A DNA stretch of 64,000 nt, taken from contig NZ_SLYD01000001.1 of NCBI RefSeq assembly GCF_004340945.1, forward strand, positions 496,001-560,000, in the 5' to 3' direction. The DNA comes from Sphingomonas sp. PP-F2F-A104-K0414. GTDB taxonomy: Bacteria; Pseudomonadota; Alphaproteobacteria; Sphingomonadales; Sphingomonadaceae. Numbering within the stretch: position 1 is the stretch's first letter; every line of letters begins with the position of its first letter. The notes beneath the pieces are model-generated. The model did not search any database and was not told the origin of the DNA. It saw only the letters and a list, made by a program, of their open reading frames with translations. This document shows positions 45,767 to 54,943 of this stretch, in pieces. Made by a program: the position numbers and the translations under genes.

Positions 45767-46968
45767 GCTCGCGGCCTCTTCCCCGCCAGCGACGACAACA
45801 CGCCGCGGAGAGTCCGAATCTCCTGGCTCGACCAGCCCGGTTTCGTCAGCAGCGTGCGGAGAGTCCGCCGCGTCGACTGCATCTTGTCGGGCAGGTGGAA
45901 GAACCCGGCGCCCATCAGCATCGCATCGAGTTGCCCGATCATCCCGTCGAGCTCCTCCTGCGGCGCGGGCGGCATGATCGGGTTGATCGACGGCTGCGAC
46001 AAACCTCGTTCCGCAGTCAGCCCCTTCGACCATTCATACGCGACCAGGATCACCGCCTGGGCGAGGTTGAGCGATCCGAACTCTGGATTGATCGGTACCG
46101 TGATGATCGTCCGCGCGACCGCGACGTCGTCGGTTTCGAGGCCGGAGCGCTCGGGCCCGAACAGGATCGCGGAGCGGCCGGGGGCTGCGTGGATCTCGGT
46201 TGCGGCCTGTTCGGGGGTAACGACGGGCTTGGTTACGCCGCGTTTCCGCACTGTGGTGGCGTAGATCTGCGCGCAATCGGCGGTGGCGGCGGCGACGCTG
46301 TCGTAGACCTTCGCGGTTTGGAGGACGATGTCGGCACCGCTGGCGGCGGGACCGGCGGAGGGGTTGGGCCAGCCGTCTCGCGGGGAGACGAGGCGCATTT
46401 CGGTGAGGCCGAAGTTCAGCATGGCGCGCGCGGCCTTGCCGATGTTTTCGCCGAGCTGGGGCCGGACCAGGACTATGACGGGGGGTGGGGTTTCGTCCAC
46501 CAAGGTGCTTCGACTTCGCTCAGCACGAACGGGTGGGGAGGATAGGGCACTCTTCCCCTCTTCCGATCGAACATGGTTCTCCCCACCCGATGTGACGCTC
46601 TTTTCCTGTTCCGAGGAGATACCCGCCCTATCTTCCGATTGGCCATCCTCCTCTTCCGTTCGCCCTGAGCGAAGTCGAAGGGCACGCTCCCGCGGGGGGA
46701 TCGCCGCATCGTGCAGGTCCGCCCAATCCTCCCGCGCGAGCGCTTCCTTCTTGCGCCGCGACCAGCCCTTCACCTGGAACTCCGCGGCGAGCGCTTCCTG
46801 CCGGCTGCCGAAATCCTGGCACCACAACAAGGTCACGGGGCGGCGCGTCTGCGTGTAGCCGGAAATCTCGCCGAGGTTGTGCTGGCCGATCCTGCGTTCC
46901 AGGTTATCGGTGTGTCCGGTGTAATAACTGTCGTCGGCGCAGCGCACCACATAGGCCCAGAATGTCAT
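45763..46968 (-). CDS. trmJ: Fused reading frame: GIY-YIG nuclease domain, repeat-encoded linker and TrmJ-type SpoU tRNA methyltransferase
   Basis: One open frame of 401 codons. Residues 1-92 form a COG2827/UPF0213 GIY-YIG domain (AYVVRCADDSYYTGHTDNLERRI, later catalytic-type Glu in AAEFQVKGW). Residues about 95-156 are encoded by a family G palindrome. Residues 157-401 are a SpoU/TrmH methyltransferase of the TrmJ type (RPQLGENIGKAARAMLNFG, LFGPERSGLETDD, NLAQAVILVAYEW) that would 2'-O-methylate tRNA position 32. TrmJ could instead start at GTG 46500 (245 residues, normal length), leaving two proteins; no strong ribosome site is seen there. Confidence 0.85.
   Translation of the reverse strand: MTFWAYVVRCADDSYYTGHTDNLERRIGQHNLGEISGYTQTRRPVTLLWCQDFGSRQEALAAEFQVKGWSRRKKEALAREDWADLHDAAIPPRERALRLRSGRTEEEDGQSEDRAGISSEQEKSVTSGGENHVRSEEGKSALSSPPVRAERSRSTLVDETPPPVIVLVRPQLGENIGKAARAMLNFGLTEMRLVSPRDGWPNPSAGPAASGADIVLQTAKVYDSVAAATADCAQIYATTVRKRGVTKPVVTPEQAATEIHAAPGRSAILFGPERSGLETDDVAVARTIITVPINPEFGSLNLAQAVILVAYEWSKGLTAERGLSQPSINPIMPPAPQEELDGMIGQLDAMLMGAGFFHLPDKMQSTRRTLRTLLTKPGWSSQEIRTLRGVLSSLAGKRPRA
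46503..46687. repeat. Palindromic repeat, family G, inside an open frame
   Basis: GCTTCGACTTCGCTCAGCACGAACGG pairs with CCGTTCGCCCTGAGCGAAGTCGAAGGGC at the far end, about 180 bp apart. The interior has further paired blocks (GGAGGATAGGGC with GCCCTAT and ATCCTCC). It separates the GIY-YIG and TrmJ coding parts without breaking the frame. Confidence 0.92.
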
Positions 46969-47005
46969 GGTCGCGGCTTACGCGGGGGCGTGGTGTTCGG
47001 ACAAG

Positions 47006-47105
47006 TCCTTCGACTTCGCTCAGGACGAACGGGGGTGGAGAGGCCGGGTTGCTACCGAAAGGTACACCCCCATTCCGTTCGCCCTGAGCGAAGTCGAAGG
47101 GTACC
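47006..47105. repeat. Palindromic repeat, family G
   Basis: TCCTTCGACTTCGCTCAGGACGAACGGG pairs with CCGTTCGCCCTGAGCGAAGTCGAAGG. It lies upstream of the GIY-YIG start and downstream of nrdR, so the GIY-YIG segment has a family G copy on each side. Confidence 0.93.
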
Positions 47106-47132
47106 TTTCTTGAGTCGCAAGACAGGCCAGCA

Positions 47133-47597
47133 TCACTCCGCCCGCCCAACCTCCTCCACACTCCCGGCAAACGCCTCGAAGTCCTTCGCCTCGCTAAAAT
47201 CCCGGTACACACTCGCAAACCGGATATACGCCACAGAATCGAGCCCCTTGAGCCCGTCCATCACCATCTCGCCGATCCGCTTCGACGTGACGTCGTTCTC
47301 GCCCAGCGTCTCCAGCCGCCGCTGGATCCCGCTCACCAGCTTCTCGATCCGCCCAGCCTCGATCGCCCGCTTCCGCGTCGCGATCGACAACGACCTGAGC
47401 AGCTTTTCCCGATCGAACGGCTCTCTCCGCCCCTCGCTCTTTAACACGAACAGCTCGCGCAACTGGATACGCTCGAACGTCGTGAAACGCGCGGCGCATC
47501 CCTCGCATTGGCGCCGGCGTCGGATCGCCGCCCCGTCTTCGGTGGGGCGGCTGTCCTTTACCTGGCTGTCTTCATGTCCGCAGAAGGGGCAGCGCAT
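47133..47597 (-). CDS. nrdR: Transcriptional repressor NrdR
   Basis: The 154-residue repressor of ribonucleotide reductase genes has an N-terminal zinc ribbon (C3, C6, C31, C34; [18 protein letters not shown] and RRRQCEGC) and an ATP-cone domain that senses ATP/dATP ([20 protein letters not shown]). The length is standard. It lies in a minus-strand row rpiB, glyA, small protein, nrdR, the glyA-nrdR order being common. It abuts the upstream small gene without a gap. Confidence 0.96.
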   Translation of the reverse strand: MRCPFCGHEDSQVKDSRPTEDGAAIRRRRQCEGCAARFTTFERIQLRELFVLKSEGRREPFDREKLLRSLSIATRKRAIEAGRIEKLVSGIQRRLETLGENDVTSKRIGEMVMDGLKGLDSVAYIRFASVYRDFSEAKDFEAFAGSVEEVGRAE

Positions 47598-47777
47598 TCA
47601 GACCTTCTTCTTGCCCTTGTAATAGGCATAACCCGCGCCCGCGAGTGCACCGAAGATCGGGCCGATCACCGGCACCGGGATCGCCACGACCGCACCGAGT
47701 GCGCTCCACTTGGCCATGCTCTTGCCGAGGCCGGGGGTCGCCTTGATGTCGTTCTGGACGTCGTCGAACTTCGACAT
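47598..47777 (-). CDS. Small glycine-rich membrane protein
   Basis: The 59-residue product starts MSKFDDVQNDIKATPGLGKSM and has one glycine-zipper hydrophobic segment (VVAIPVPVIGPIFGALAGAGYAYYKG) with a Lys-rich end. The ATG at 47777 has an AAGGAT ribosome site. It stands between glyA and nrdR, directly touching nrdR and 5 bp after the glyA stop. Function is unknown. Confidence 0.78.
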   Translation of the reverse strand: MSKFDDVQNDIKATPGLGKSMAKWSALGAVVAIPVPVIGPIFGALAGAGYAYYKGKKKV

Positions 47778-47782
47778 GCTGC

Positions 47783-49093
47783 TTATCCTTGATAGATCGG
47801 GAAGCGCGCGCACAATGCACGAACACGCGTCCGAACGTCCGCCTCGACTTCCGGGTCCCCATGCTCGCCCTTTTTCGCGAGGCCGTCCAGCACGTCGGCG
47901 ACCATGTTGCCGATCTCGCGGAACTCGGCCGGGCCGAACCCACGCGTCGTGCCCGCGGGCGAACCGACGCGGATGCCGCTGGTCTTGACCGGCGGCAACG
48001 GATCATTGGGGATGCCGTTCTTGTTGCAGGTGATCCCCGCCCGCTCCAGCGCCTCGTCCGCATCGCGCCCGGTGATGCCCAGCGGCGTGAGGTCGATCAG
48101 CGCGAGATGCGTGTCGGTGCCGCCCGAGACGACGTCCGAGCCGCGCTCCTTGAGCGTCGCCGCCAGCACCTTGGCGTTCTCGACGACCGCGGCGATGTAG
48201 CTCTTGAAATCGGGCTGCAGCGCCTCGCCGAACGCAACCGCCTTCGCCGCGATCACATGCATCAGCGGCCCACCCTGAAGGCCGGGGAACACCGCAGAGT
48301 TGAACTTCTTCGCCAGCGCCTCGTCGTTGGTCATGATCATGCCGCCGCGCGGGCCCCGCAGCGTCTTGTGCGTGGTGGTCGTCACGACATGCGCGTGGCC
48401 GAACGGCGTCGGGTGCAGGCCAGCCGCGACGATCCCGGCGAAATGCGCCATGTCGACCATGAAATACGCGCCGACCTTGTCCGCGATCGCCCGGAAGCGC
48501 GCAAAGTCGATCGTCCGCGGATAGGCCGAGCCGCCCGCAATGATCAGTTTCGGCTGATGCTCGACCGCCAGCGCCTCGACCTGGTCGTAGTCGATCAGGT
48601 GCGTGGTCGCGTCGACACCGTATTGAATGGCGTTGAACCACTTGCCCGACATCGCCGGCTTGGCGCCATGCGTCAGGTGACCGCCCGCATCGAGGCTCAT
48701 GCCGAGGATCGTGTCGCCCGGCTTCACCAGCGCCAGCATCACCGCGCCGTTCGCCTGCGCGCCCGAATGCGGCTGCACGTTGACGAACCCGCAGCCGAAG
48801 ATCTGCTTGGCGCGCTCGATCGCGAGCGTCTCGACGGTGTCGGACGGCGCGCAGCCCTGGTAGTAACGCTTGCCCGGATAGCCCTCGGCGTATTTGTTCG
48901 TGAACACCGAGCCCTGCGCCTCGAGCACCGCCTTCGAGACGATGTTCTCCGACGCGATCAGCTCGATCTGCGTCTGCTCACGCTCGAGTTCGGCGGCAAC
49001 GCCCGCAAACACGGCGGCGTCGGCATCGGCCAGACCGCGGGTGAAAAAGCCATCGGGCTGGACGTCGTGGAGTTCGCGGGGCTGAGTGCTCAT
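47783..49093 (-). CDS. glyA: Serine hydroxymethyltransferase
   Basis: The 436-residue PLP enzyme interconverts serine and glycine while loading tetrahydrofolate with C1 units. It shows [38 protein letters not shown], and the PLP lysine in [16 protein letters not shown]. The start at 49093 overlaps the rpiB stop (ATGA); the frame upstream belongs to rpiB's antisense and is not coding. The N-terminus carries about 20 extra residues before the family core. Confidence 0.97.
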   Translation of the reverse strand: MSTQPRELHDVQPDGFFTRGLADADAAVFAGVAAELEREQTQIELIASENIVSKAVLEAQGSVFTNKYAEGYPGKRYYQGCAPSDTVETLAIERAKQIFGCGFVNVQPHSGAQANGAVMLALVKPGDTILGMSLDAGGHLTHGAKPAMSGKWFNAIQYGVDATTHLIDYDQVEALAVEHQPKLIIAGGSAYPRTIDFARFRAIADKVGAYFMVDMAHFAGIVAAGLHPTPFGHAHVVTTTTHKTLRGPRGGMIMTNDEALAKKFNSAVFPGLQGGPLMHVIAAKAVAFGEALQPDFKSYIAAVVENAKVLAATLKERGSDVVSGGTDTHLALIDLTPLGITGRDADEALERAGITCNKNGIPNDPLPPVKTSGIRVGSPAGTTRGFGPAEFREIGNMVADVLDGLAKKGEHGDPEVEADVRTRVRALCARFPIYQG

Positions 49094-49524
49094 GCGGGGA
49101 CCTTTAACTTGTCGACACGGAGTTGATGACGGCCGCCGGCGAAATCGGCGGACAGGAAAGCTTCGACGCACGCCTTGGCCATTTCCTCGCCGATCAGGCG
49201 CGCGCCCATCGCGATCGCGTTGGCGTCGTTATGGATGCGCGCGAGGCTCGCCGACAGCGGTTCGGAGACGAGAGCGCAGCGGCAGGCGGGGTTGCGATTG
49301 GCGGCGATCGAGATGCCGATCCCGGAGCCGCACAGCGCGATACCGCGGTCGGCGCTGCCATCGGCAATCGCTGCAGCAAGCTTGAACCCATAGTCAGGAT
49401 AATCGACGCTGGCGGTGCCCTCCGGCCCGAGATCGAGCACGTCATGCCCCGCCTCGCGCAGCCAGACGGCGAGCACCGCTTTCAACGAAACGGCGGCGTG
49501 ATCGGACGCGATGGCGATGCGCAC
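49090..49524 (-). CDS. rpiB: Ribose 5-phosphate isomerase B
   Basis: The 144-residue isomerase interconverts ribose 5-phosphate and ribulose 5-phosphate. It has [24 protein letters not shown] and the catalytic Cys65 in [17 protein letters not shown], followed by [26 protein letters not shown] set the start at GTG 49524 because the family begins there; the ribosome site is weak. The rpiB-glyA pair is translationally coupled and common in alphaproteobacteria. Confidence 0.95.
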   Translation of the reverse strand: MRIAIASDHAAVSLKAVLAVWLREAGHDVLDLGPEGTASVDYPDYGFKLAAAIADGSADRGIALCGSGIGISIAANRNPACRCALVSEPLSASLARIHNDANAIAMGARLIGEEMAKACVEAFLSADFAGGRHQLRVDKLKVPA

Positions 49525-49609
49525 CTGGCGTAATCCTGTGACGGGGGATCGGGTGCCCAGCCCCTTACCCACCCGAGCCGGAATTTGCCACACCTGTTCG
49601 CGGCTGCTC

Positions 49610-49691
49610 CGTCATCCTGACGAAAGTCAGGACCTGGGGTAACATAGCGCATCACCCGTAGCTCTGGGTCCTGACTTTCGTCAGGATGACG
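49610..49691. repeat. Palindromic repeat, family A
   Basis: CGTCATCCTGACGAAAGTCAGGACC pairs with GGTCCTGACTTTCGTCAGGATGACG. It lies between the divergent rpiB and lipoprotein genes. Confidence 0.93.
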
Positions 49692-49739
49692 CGCTAAGGT
49701 CGGCATCTGCGCTGAACGCCGACCGTGAAGGAGACATCG

Positions 49740-50165
49740 ATGAAAGCCCTCACCCTGCTCGCCGCCGTCGCGCTGACCGCCTGTTCCGGCCCTGCGCCCG
49801 ACACCAGCAGCGACGGCAACATGACGTCCGCCGGCTCGGTCGAGCGCAAGGTCTCCGCCCCCAAGCCCAAACCCGCGCCCAATTATGTCGGCCGCTGGAT
49901 CGGCGTCGAAGGCATGGTTCTCGACGTCGCGCCGACCGCCACCCCCGGCCACTACGCGCTGACCATGCAGTGGGACCTCGACAACAAGGGCAAGTTCGAC
50001 GGCACCGCGACCGGCGACACGATATCCTTCGATCGCGGCGGCATCCGCGAAACGCTGCGCCCGACCAATGGCGACGCGACCGGGCTGAAATATCTCTCCG
50101 GCAAAACCGACTGCCTGACCGTCAAGCCCGGCGAAGGCTATTGCCGCGAGCGACTTAGCCGCTAG
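49740..50165 (+). CDS. Putative lipoprotein of unknown function
   Basis: The 141-residue product has a lipoprotein signal (KALTLLAAVALTAC, lipobox Cys at about residue 15), a Ser/Pro/Lys-rich linker, and a small domain starting YVGRWIGVEGMVLDVAPTATPGHYALTMQWDL that resembles lipocalin-like stress lipoproteins. The ATG at 49740 has an AAGGAG ribosome site. It lies 10 bp upstream of the ECF sigma gene and may share its regulation. Confidence 0.78.
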   Translation: MKALTLLAAVALTACSGPAPDTSSDGNMTSAGSVERKVSAPKPKPAPNYVGRWIGVEGMVLDVAPTATPGHYALTMQWDLDNKGKFDGTATGDTISFDRGGIRETLRPTNGDATGLKYLSGKTDCLTVKPGEGYCRERLSR

Positions 50166-50175
50166 GTTCCGGATC

Positions 50176-50745
50176 GTGACCATGGCCTTTTCAAATGCGG
50201 ACGCGGCGCGCGCGCATCTCTCCGAGGTGCTCCTGCGCACCGGGCAAGAAGACCGCGACGCGTTTCGCGAGCTCTATTCGCTGACCAGCGCGAAGCTTTT
50301 CGGCATCACCCATCGTATCTGCGGCAACGCCCAAGCCGCGGAGGATGTGCTGCACGAGGTCTATCTCACGATCTGGAAACGCGCCGGTGCCTGGGAACCC
50401 GGCCGCGCGAGCCCGATAACCTGGTTGGCGACGATCGCGCGCAACCGCGCCATCGACTGGCAGCGCGCGCAGGGCGTCCGCCGCACGAGCCCGCTCGACG
50501 ACGCGCCCGACATCGCCGATCCCGGCGAGGGCGCCGAGGCGGGGATGCTGGCGAGCGAATCGTCGCGCGAACTGATCGAATGCCTGAACGGTCTCGAACC
50601 GCAGCAGCGCGACGCGATCCGCACCGCATTCTTCGACGGCATCACCTACGCCGAACTCGCGATCAAGCGCGCCGTACCGCTGGGCACGATGAAGAGCTGG
50701 GTCCGCCGCGGCCTCGCTCGCCTGAAGGATTGCCTTGATGGTTGA
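50176..50745 (+). CDS. ECF-family RNA polymerase sigma factor (SigK-like)
   Basis: The 189-residue sigma factor has region 2 (DAFRELYSLTSAKLFGITHRICGNAQAAEDVLHEVYLTIWKRAGAWEPGRASPITWLATIARNRAIDWQRAQ) and region 4 (LNGLEPQQRDAIRTAFFDGITYAELAIKRAVPLGTMKSWVRRGLARLKDCL). The start is GTG at 50176 or ATG at 50182. It overlaps its anti-sigma gene by 8 bp. Its regulon cannot be read from this window. Confidence 0.92.
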   Translation: MTMAFSNADAARAHLSEVLLRTGQEDRDAFRELYSLTSAKLFGITHRICGNAQAAEDVLHEVYLTIWKRAGAWEPGRASPITWLATIARNRAIDWQRAQGVRRTSPLDDAPDIADPGEGAEAGMLASESSRELIECLNGLEPQQRDAIRTAFFDGITYAELAIKRAVPLGTMKSWVRRGLARLKDCLDG

Positions 50746-51445
50746 TCCGACCACCGATACCGGCGTGCCCGAGGACGTCGCCGCCGCCGAACTCGCACTC
50801 GGCCTGCTCGAGGGCGAAGAACGCGGGGCAGCTCTGCGCCGCGTGCTCGCCGAGCCCGGTTTCGCAGCCCAGGTCGAATGGTGGCGGTCGCGCCTCGCTG
50901 TCTTGTTCGACCTCTGGCCCGAACGCGCCGCGCCGCCGCATCTCGCCGCGCGGATCGAAGCCAGCCTCGACGGTCCAACTCCCGCCAAGACCAGCCGCTT
51001 CGCCTGGCCCGCACTCGCGGCCGTCACCAGCGCGATCGCCGCGTCGCTGTTGCTGTTCGTCATGGTTCGCCCCGAACCGACCGTGCCCGTCGCCCAGCCG
51101 GTTCCCGTCGCCCGCGCGTCGAGCGTGCTCGTCGCGATGCTCGGCGATGCAAAGTCGCCCGTCGCCGCGGTCTTCGATCCTGCGAACGGCGCGCTCCGCG
51201 TCGCGGCAGGTCCCGGCGTTCCGAATGCGCGGGTCGCGGAACTCTGGGTGATCGGCGGCGACGGCGTGCCGCACTCGCTCGGCCTGCTCTCGGGACGTCC
51301 GACGTCGCTGGCACCGAAGGGCGTCGATCGCGGTCGCATCGCCCCTGGCGCAACGCTCGCGATCTCGGTCGAACCGCTCGGCGGCTCGCCGACCGGCCTG
51401 CCGACCGGCCCGGTCGTCGCCACCGGCGTGGTCGCACGCGTCTGA
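50738..51445 (+). CDS. RskA-type anti-sigma factor
   Basis: The 235-residue protein has an N-terminal anti-sigma segment (EDVAAAELALGLLEGEERGAAL), one membrane helix (FAWPALAAVTSAIAASLLLFVMV, about residues 90-112) and a C-terminal RskA domain (ASSVLVAMLGDAKSPVAAVFDPANGALRV, ELWVIGGDGVPHSLGLL) that would sense an extracytoplasmic signal. The ATG at 50738 has an AAGGA ribosome site. It is coupled to the sigma gene, so the two form a cognate pair. Confidence 0.92.
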   Translation: MVDPTTDTGVPEDVAAAELALGLLEGEERGAALRRVLAEPGFAAQVEWWRSRLAVLFDLWPERAAPPHLAARIEASLDGPTPAKTSRFAWPALAAVTSAIAASLLLFVMVRPEPTVPVAQPVPVARASSVLVAMLGDAKSPVAAVFDPANGALRVAAGPGVPNARVAELWVIGGDGVPHSLGLLSGRPTSLAPKGVDRGRIAPGATLAISVEPLGGSPTGLPTGPVVATGVVARV

Positions 51446-51466
51446 TGCCCGTCTGATGCTCGTCCG

Positions 51467-51931
51467 ATGACAGTGCGACCCGCCGCGACCGGCGGCATCC
51501 CGCCGATCGCGCGGCTGCTCGGCCTGAGCGGCCTGCTCCCACAGCTCGGGGCAGTCGCGCTGCTGCTGAGCGGCGATCCGCAAAGCCGGTATTCCGCGCT
51601 GGCGATCGCCTACGCCTATGCCGCGCTGATCCTGAGCTTCCTAGGTGGCCTATGGTGGGGCCTCGCCGCCCGAACCGACTCGCCCCCGCGCTGGCTCTGG
51701 TTCGCCAGCGTCGCCCCCTCGCTGATCGCGCTGGTCACCGCGTGGCCCTGGATGGTCGGCCTGCGCTGGCCCGGCCCGTCGTTGGTGGTGCTCGGCATAA
51801 GCCTGATCGCTGCGCTGCTCGTCGACCGGGCGCTGGTCAAAGCCGGCATTGCCCCGCCCGGCTGGATGGCGTTGCGCGTGCCCTTGTCGCTCGGCCTCGG
51901 CATCTTGACGTTACTAGCGGCTATACTGTGA
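51467..51931 (+). CDS. DUF3429 family membrane protein
   Basis: The 154-residue protein has about five membrane helices. ARLLGLSGLLPQLGAVALLL at the start and YAALILSFLGGLWWGLA with the following SVAPSLIALVTAWPW are the DUF3429 pattern. Function is unknown. It lies 21 bp after the anti-sigma gene on the same strand and may be in the same transcript. Confidence 0.85.
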   Translation: MTVRPAATGGIPPIARLLGLSGLLPQLGAVALLLSGDPQSRYSALAIAYAYAALILSFLGGLWWGLAARTDSPPRWLWFASVAPSLIALVTAWPWMVGLRWPGPSLVVLGISLIAALLVDRALVKAGIAPPGWMALRVPLSLGLGILTLLAAIL

Positions 51932-51962
51932 CGCGCGTGCGCGGAAATGCTATACCAACGCG

Positions 51963-52535
51963 ATGAGCGTCGCCGAGCACATCACCCAGCTGGCTTCCGG
52001 GCCTGCGCGATTCACTACCGCCGAGTTCATGGAACTCGTCCGTCATCCGCCGATCGCCGACTGGCTAGGCAAGGTCGAACTGGTCAACGGGGAGATTATG
52101 CGGATGTCACCGGCAAAAATACCGCACTGGAACGCGCAGCGCATCGCGTTCCTCCGATTGCAGTCCGCCTTCGCCGCGCTCGGCACCGAATGGATTGTCG
52201 GGCAGGAGCCCACTGTCCGCCTGGCCGCCGACACGCTGCGCGAACCGGATGTGGCGGTGCTTCGCGATCCCGATCTCCGCGCGACCTTATTCGACCGCGC
52301 TGCGCTTTTCCTAGCTGTCGAGATCCCCGATACGAGCCTCGCGCTAGATCTCGGCGCCAAGCGAAGCGACTATGCCGAGGCGTTCGTGCCGCATTACTGG
52401 GTCGTCGATATCAACGCGCGCAGGACGCACGTGATGGCCAAGCCCCGCGCCGGTGATTACGAAGACAAAAGGCTGATCCCGTTCGGCGAGCCTATCGCGA
52501 TCCCCGAGTTGCACCTCGACATCGTCGTCGACTGA
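51963..52535 (+). CDS. Uma2 family (DUF820) putative endonuclease
   Basis: The 190-residue protein has the Uma2 PD-(D/E)XK-like pattern: TTAEFMELVRHPP, VELVNGEIMRMSPA, HWNAQRIAFLRL, EPDVAVLRDP, and LFLAVEIPDTSLALDLGAKRSDYAEAFVPHYWVVDINARRTHV, with the acidic and Lys residues of the active site present. The role of these abundant proteins is unclear. It ends 3 bp before the convergent hemA stop. Confidence 0.88.
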   Translation: MSVAEHITQLASGPARFTTAEFMELVRHPPIADWLGKVELVNGEIMRMSPAKIPHWNAQRIAFLRLQSAFAALGTEWIVGQEPTVRLAADTLREPDVAVLRDPDLRATLFDRAALFLAVEIPDTSLALDLGAKRSDYAEAFVPHYWVVDINARRTHVMAKPRAGDYEDKRLIPFGEPIAIPELHLDIVVD

Positions 52536-52538
52536 GCC

Positions 52539-53813
52539 TCAAGCCGCCTTGCGCAAGTCCAGCCGGCTCCAGATCTCCACCAGCGCATCCGTCAGTTCGC
52601 GCATCATCGCCTCGGTATGCGCAGGGCCCGGCGTGAACCGCAGCCGCTCGGTGCCGCGCGGCACGGTCGGGTAGTTGATCGGCTGCACGTACACGCCGTA
52701 TTCGGCGAGCAGCACGTCGCTGATCTTCTTCGCCTTGACCGGATCCCCGACCATCAGCGGCACGATATGCGTATCACCGATCATCACCGGCAGCCCGGCG
52801 CCCTTCAGCATCGCCTTGAGCATCGCCGCCGAAGCCTGCTGCCCCTCGCGCTCGACGCTCGACGCCTTCAGATGCCGCACGCTCGCCAGCACGCCCGCGA
52901 CCAGTACCGGCGACAGCGAAGTCGTGAAGATGAACCCCGGCGCATAGCTGCGGATCACGTCGACGATCGTGCGATCGGCGGCGATATAGCCCCCCATCAC
53001 GCCGAATGCTTTGCCCAGCGTCCCCTCGAGGATCGTGATTCGGTGCGCCACCTCGTCACGCTCCGAAATGCCGCCGCCACGTGCGCCGTACATCCCGACC
53101 GCATGGACTTCGTCGCAATAGGTCAGCGCGTTGTACCGGTCGGCGAGGTCGCACACCGCCGAGATCGGCGCGATGTCGCCCTCCATCGAATACACGCTCT
53201 CGAACGCGATCAGCTTCGGCGCCGCGGGGTCTTCCGCCGCGAGAAGCTCTTCGAGATGCGCGAGATCGTTGTGGCGGAACACGCGCTTCTCGCAGCCCGA
53301 ATTCCGGATCCCCGCGATCATCGACGCATGGTTCAACTCGTCCGAAAAGATGATGCAGCCCGGCAGGACCTTCGCCAACGTCGCCAGCGTAGCCTCGTTC
53401 GAGACGTAGCCGCTGGTGAACAGCAGCGCCGCTTCCTTGCCGTGCAGGTCGGCGAGTTCGCCCTCCAGGTCGACATGGTAATGCGTGTTGCCGCCGATGT
53501 TGCGCGTGCCGCCCGAGCCCGCGCCGACGTCGTGCAGCGCCTCTTCCATCGCCGCGATCACCTTGGGGTGCTGGCCCATCGCGAGATAATCGTTTGAGCA
53601 CCACACCGTGATCGGCTTGGGCCCGTTATGCCCGGCGAAACAGCGCGCGTTCGGGAAAGCGCCCTTGTTGCGGAGGATGTCGATGAACACGCGGTAGCGC
53701 CCTTCGGCATGCAACCGGTCGATCGCCTGCGTAAACACGCGCGAATAATCGACTCGCGGACCCGAGATGGACTCCGTTGCCGTGATGCCGTTGGTAATCA
53801 TAGGCTTGGGCAC
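52539..53813 (-). CDS. hemA: 5-aminolevulinate synthase
   Basis: The 424-residue PLP enzyme joins glycine and succinyl-CoA to make 5-aminolevulinate (the C4 route of alphaproteobacteria). It shows [16 protein letters not shown], the [17 protein letters not shown] region, [16 protein letters not shown]234 and H237 in YCDEVHAVG, and the PLP Lys268 in [14 protein letters not shown]. It may start at GTG 53813, which has a GAGG site, or at ATG 53801. It feeds the heme needed by the cox cluster. Confidence 0.96.
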   Translation of the reverse strand: MPKPMITNGITATESISGPRVDYSRVFTQAIDRLHAEGRYRVFIDILRNKGAFPNARCFAGHNGPKPITVWCSNDYLAMGQHPKVIAAMEEALHDVGAGSGGTRNIGGNTHYHVDLEGELADLHGKEAALLFTSGYVSNEATLATLAKVLPGCIIFSDELNHASMIAGIRNSGCEKRVFRHNDLAHLEELLAAEDPAAPKLIAFESVYSMEGDIAPISAVCDLADRYNALTYCDEVHAVGMYGARGGGISERDEVAHRITILEGTLGKAFGVMGGYIAADRTIVDVIRSYAPGFIFTTSLSPVLVAGVLASVRHLKASSVEREGQQASAAMLKAMLKGAGLPVMIGDTHIVPLMVGDPVKAKKISDVLLAEYGVYVQPINYPTVPRGTERLRFTPGPAHTEAMMRELTDALVEIWSRLDLRKAA

Positions 53814-53937
53814 TACGCCTCGCTTTCACTCGTTTCCAGCGCAATACCGCTCTTACGGTGATCGCTTTCCTCATCCGGGGTGCACATTGCCACGATGCGC
53901 CCGCGAAGCAAGGTGCCACATTGTCCCAGGTTAACGC

Positions 53938-54726
53938 CTAAAGCTGCTCGATCCGCGCAAATCCTCGCGCCGCTAGGGCAGGTGCCAGCGCCCGCTCCTC
54001 GTCACCCAACCGGGTAAAGACGGCGGTGCCCTCGCCCGCGCCCGACCATGATTCGCCCTGCATCAGGTGAACGATCCGCCGCGCGATCCCGGGACCACCG
54101 TCGACGAACCGCACACCGGGTGCCGCCATGGCCAGCTCCGCCTCGACCAGCGGGAAATGCGTGCAGGCGTTGACGATCACGTCGATTCGCTCCCCGCCGG
54201 GTTGCGAGAACAGCCCGTCGAGCACCGCCGCATAGCGGTCAGGCGCCACCGCTCGCCCGTGCAACTTGGCCTCCGCCATCTCGACCAAAGCCGCCGACCC
54301 GTAGCGGAGCACCGTGCAATCGCCCGCAAACCTCGCAGCCAGATCATCGACATACGCCTGCCTCACGGTCGCCTCGGTCCCCAGCACGCCGATCGTCCGC
54401 GTAACCGACAGCGCGGCAGCGGGCTTGATCGCCGGTACCGTCCCGACCACCGGCAGGTCGAGCGCCGCGCGCACTACCGGCAGCGCGATCGTCGAGGCGG
54501 TGTTGCACGCGATCACGATCAACCGCGGCCGATACCGCTCCGCCAACCGCCCCAGCAACACCGGCACGCGGGCGGCGATCTCCGCCTCGCTCTTCGTGCC
54601 GTAGGGAAACCCGGCCGAGTCGGCGGCGTAGACGAACGGCGCATCGGGGAGCGCCCCGCGCGCGGGCCCGACGATCGACAACCCGCCGACACCGGAATCG
54701 AAGAACAGGATGGGGCGCGTGTCCAT
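53938..54726 (-). CDS. murI: Glutamate racemase
   Basis: The 262-residue racemase supplies D-glutamate for peptidoglycan. The two catalytic cysteines are C74 in IACNTAST and C188 in NACTHFPLVEAEL; the N-terminal FFDSGVGGLSIV and SAGFPYGTKS are also typical. The C-terminus is slightly short and ends RIEQL. It stands alone between hemA (same strand, 124 bp away) and a repeat before divergent plsY. Confidence 0.95.
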   Translation of the reverse strand: MDTRPILFFDSGVGGLSIVGPARGALPDAPFVYAADSAGFPYGTKSEAEIAARVPVLLGRLAERYRPRLIVIACNTASTIALPVVRAALDLPVVGTVPAIKPAAALSVTRTIGVLGTEATVRQAYVDDLAARFAGDCTVLRYGSAALVEMAEAKLHGRAVAPDRYAAVLDGLFSQPGGERIDVIVNACTHFPLVEAELAMAAPGVRFVDGGPGIARRIVHLMQGESWSGAGEGTAVFTRLGDEERALAPALAARGFARIEQL

Positions 54727-54777
54727 CCATGCGCCTTAGGACGGAACGCCTTAGGCAAACCAGAGCCTTCCCCCCGC

Positions 54778-54856
54778 CATCCTGACGAAAGTCAGGACCC
54801 AGGGTTACAAGCGTTGTCCTCCATGGCTCTGGGTCCTGACTTTCGTCAGGATGACG
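54778..54856. repeat. Palindromic repeat, family A
   Basis: CATCCTGACGAAAGTCAGGACCC pairs with GGGTCCTGACTTTCGTCAGGATG. The interior CTCCATGGCTCT is shared with the copy at 34995. It lies between the divergent murI and plsY genes. Confidence 0.93.
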
Positions 54857-54943
54857 GGAGGTGCTGTGAGGTCGGCACCCACTCGACGCCATTTGCCGTC
54901 AGCCCCGCGTCGTTTATAAGCGCCCTCGGAACGGGGGACATAC

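Noticed and set aside
46690-46968. GIY-YIG segment considered as a homing endonuclease inside an intron or intein
   Set aside because: No intron or intein structure is visible and the TrmJ domain is complete without it; it looks like a stand-alone COG2827 protein.
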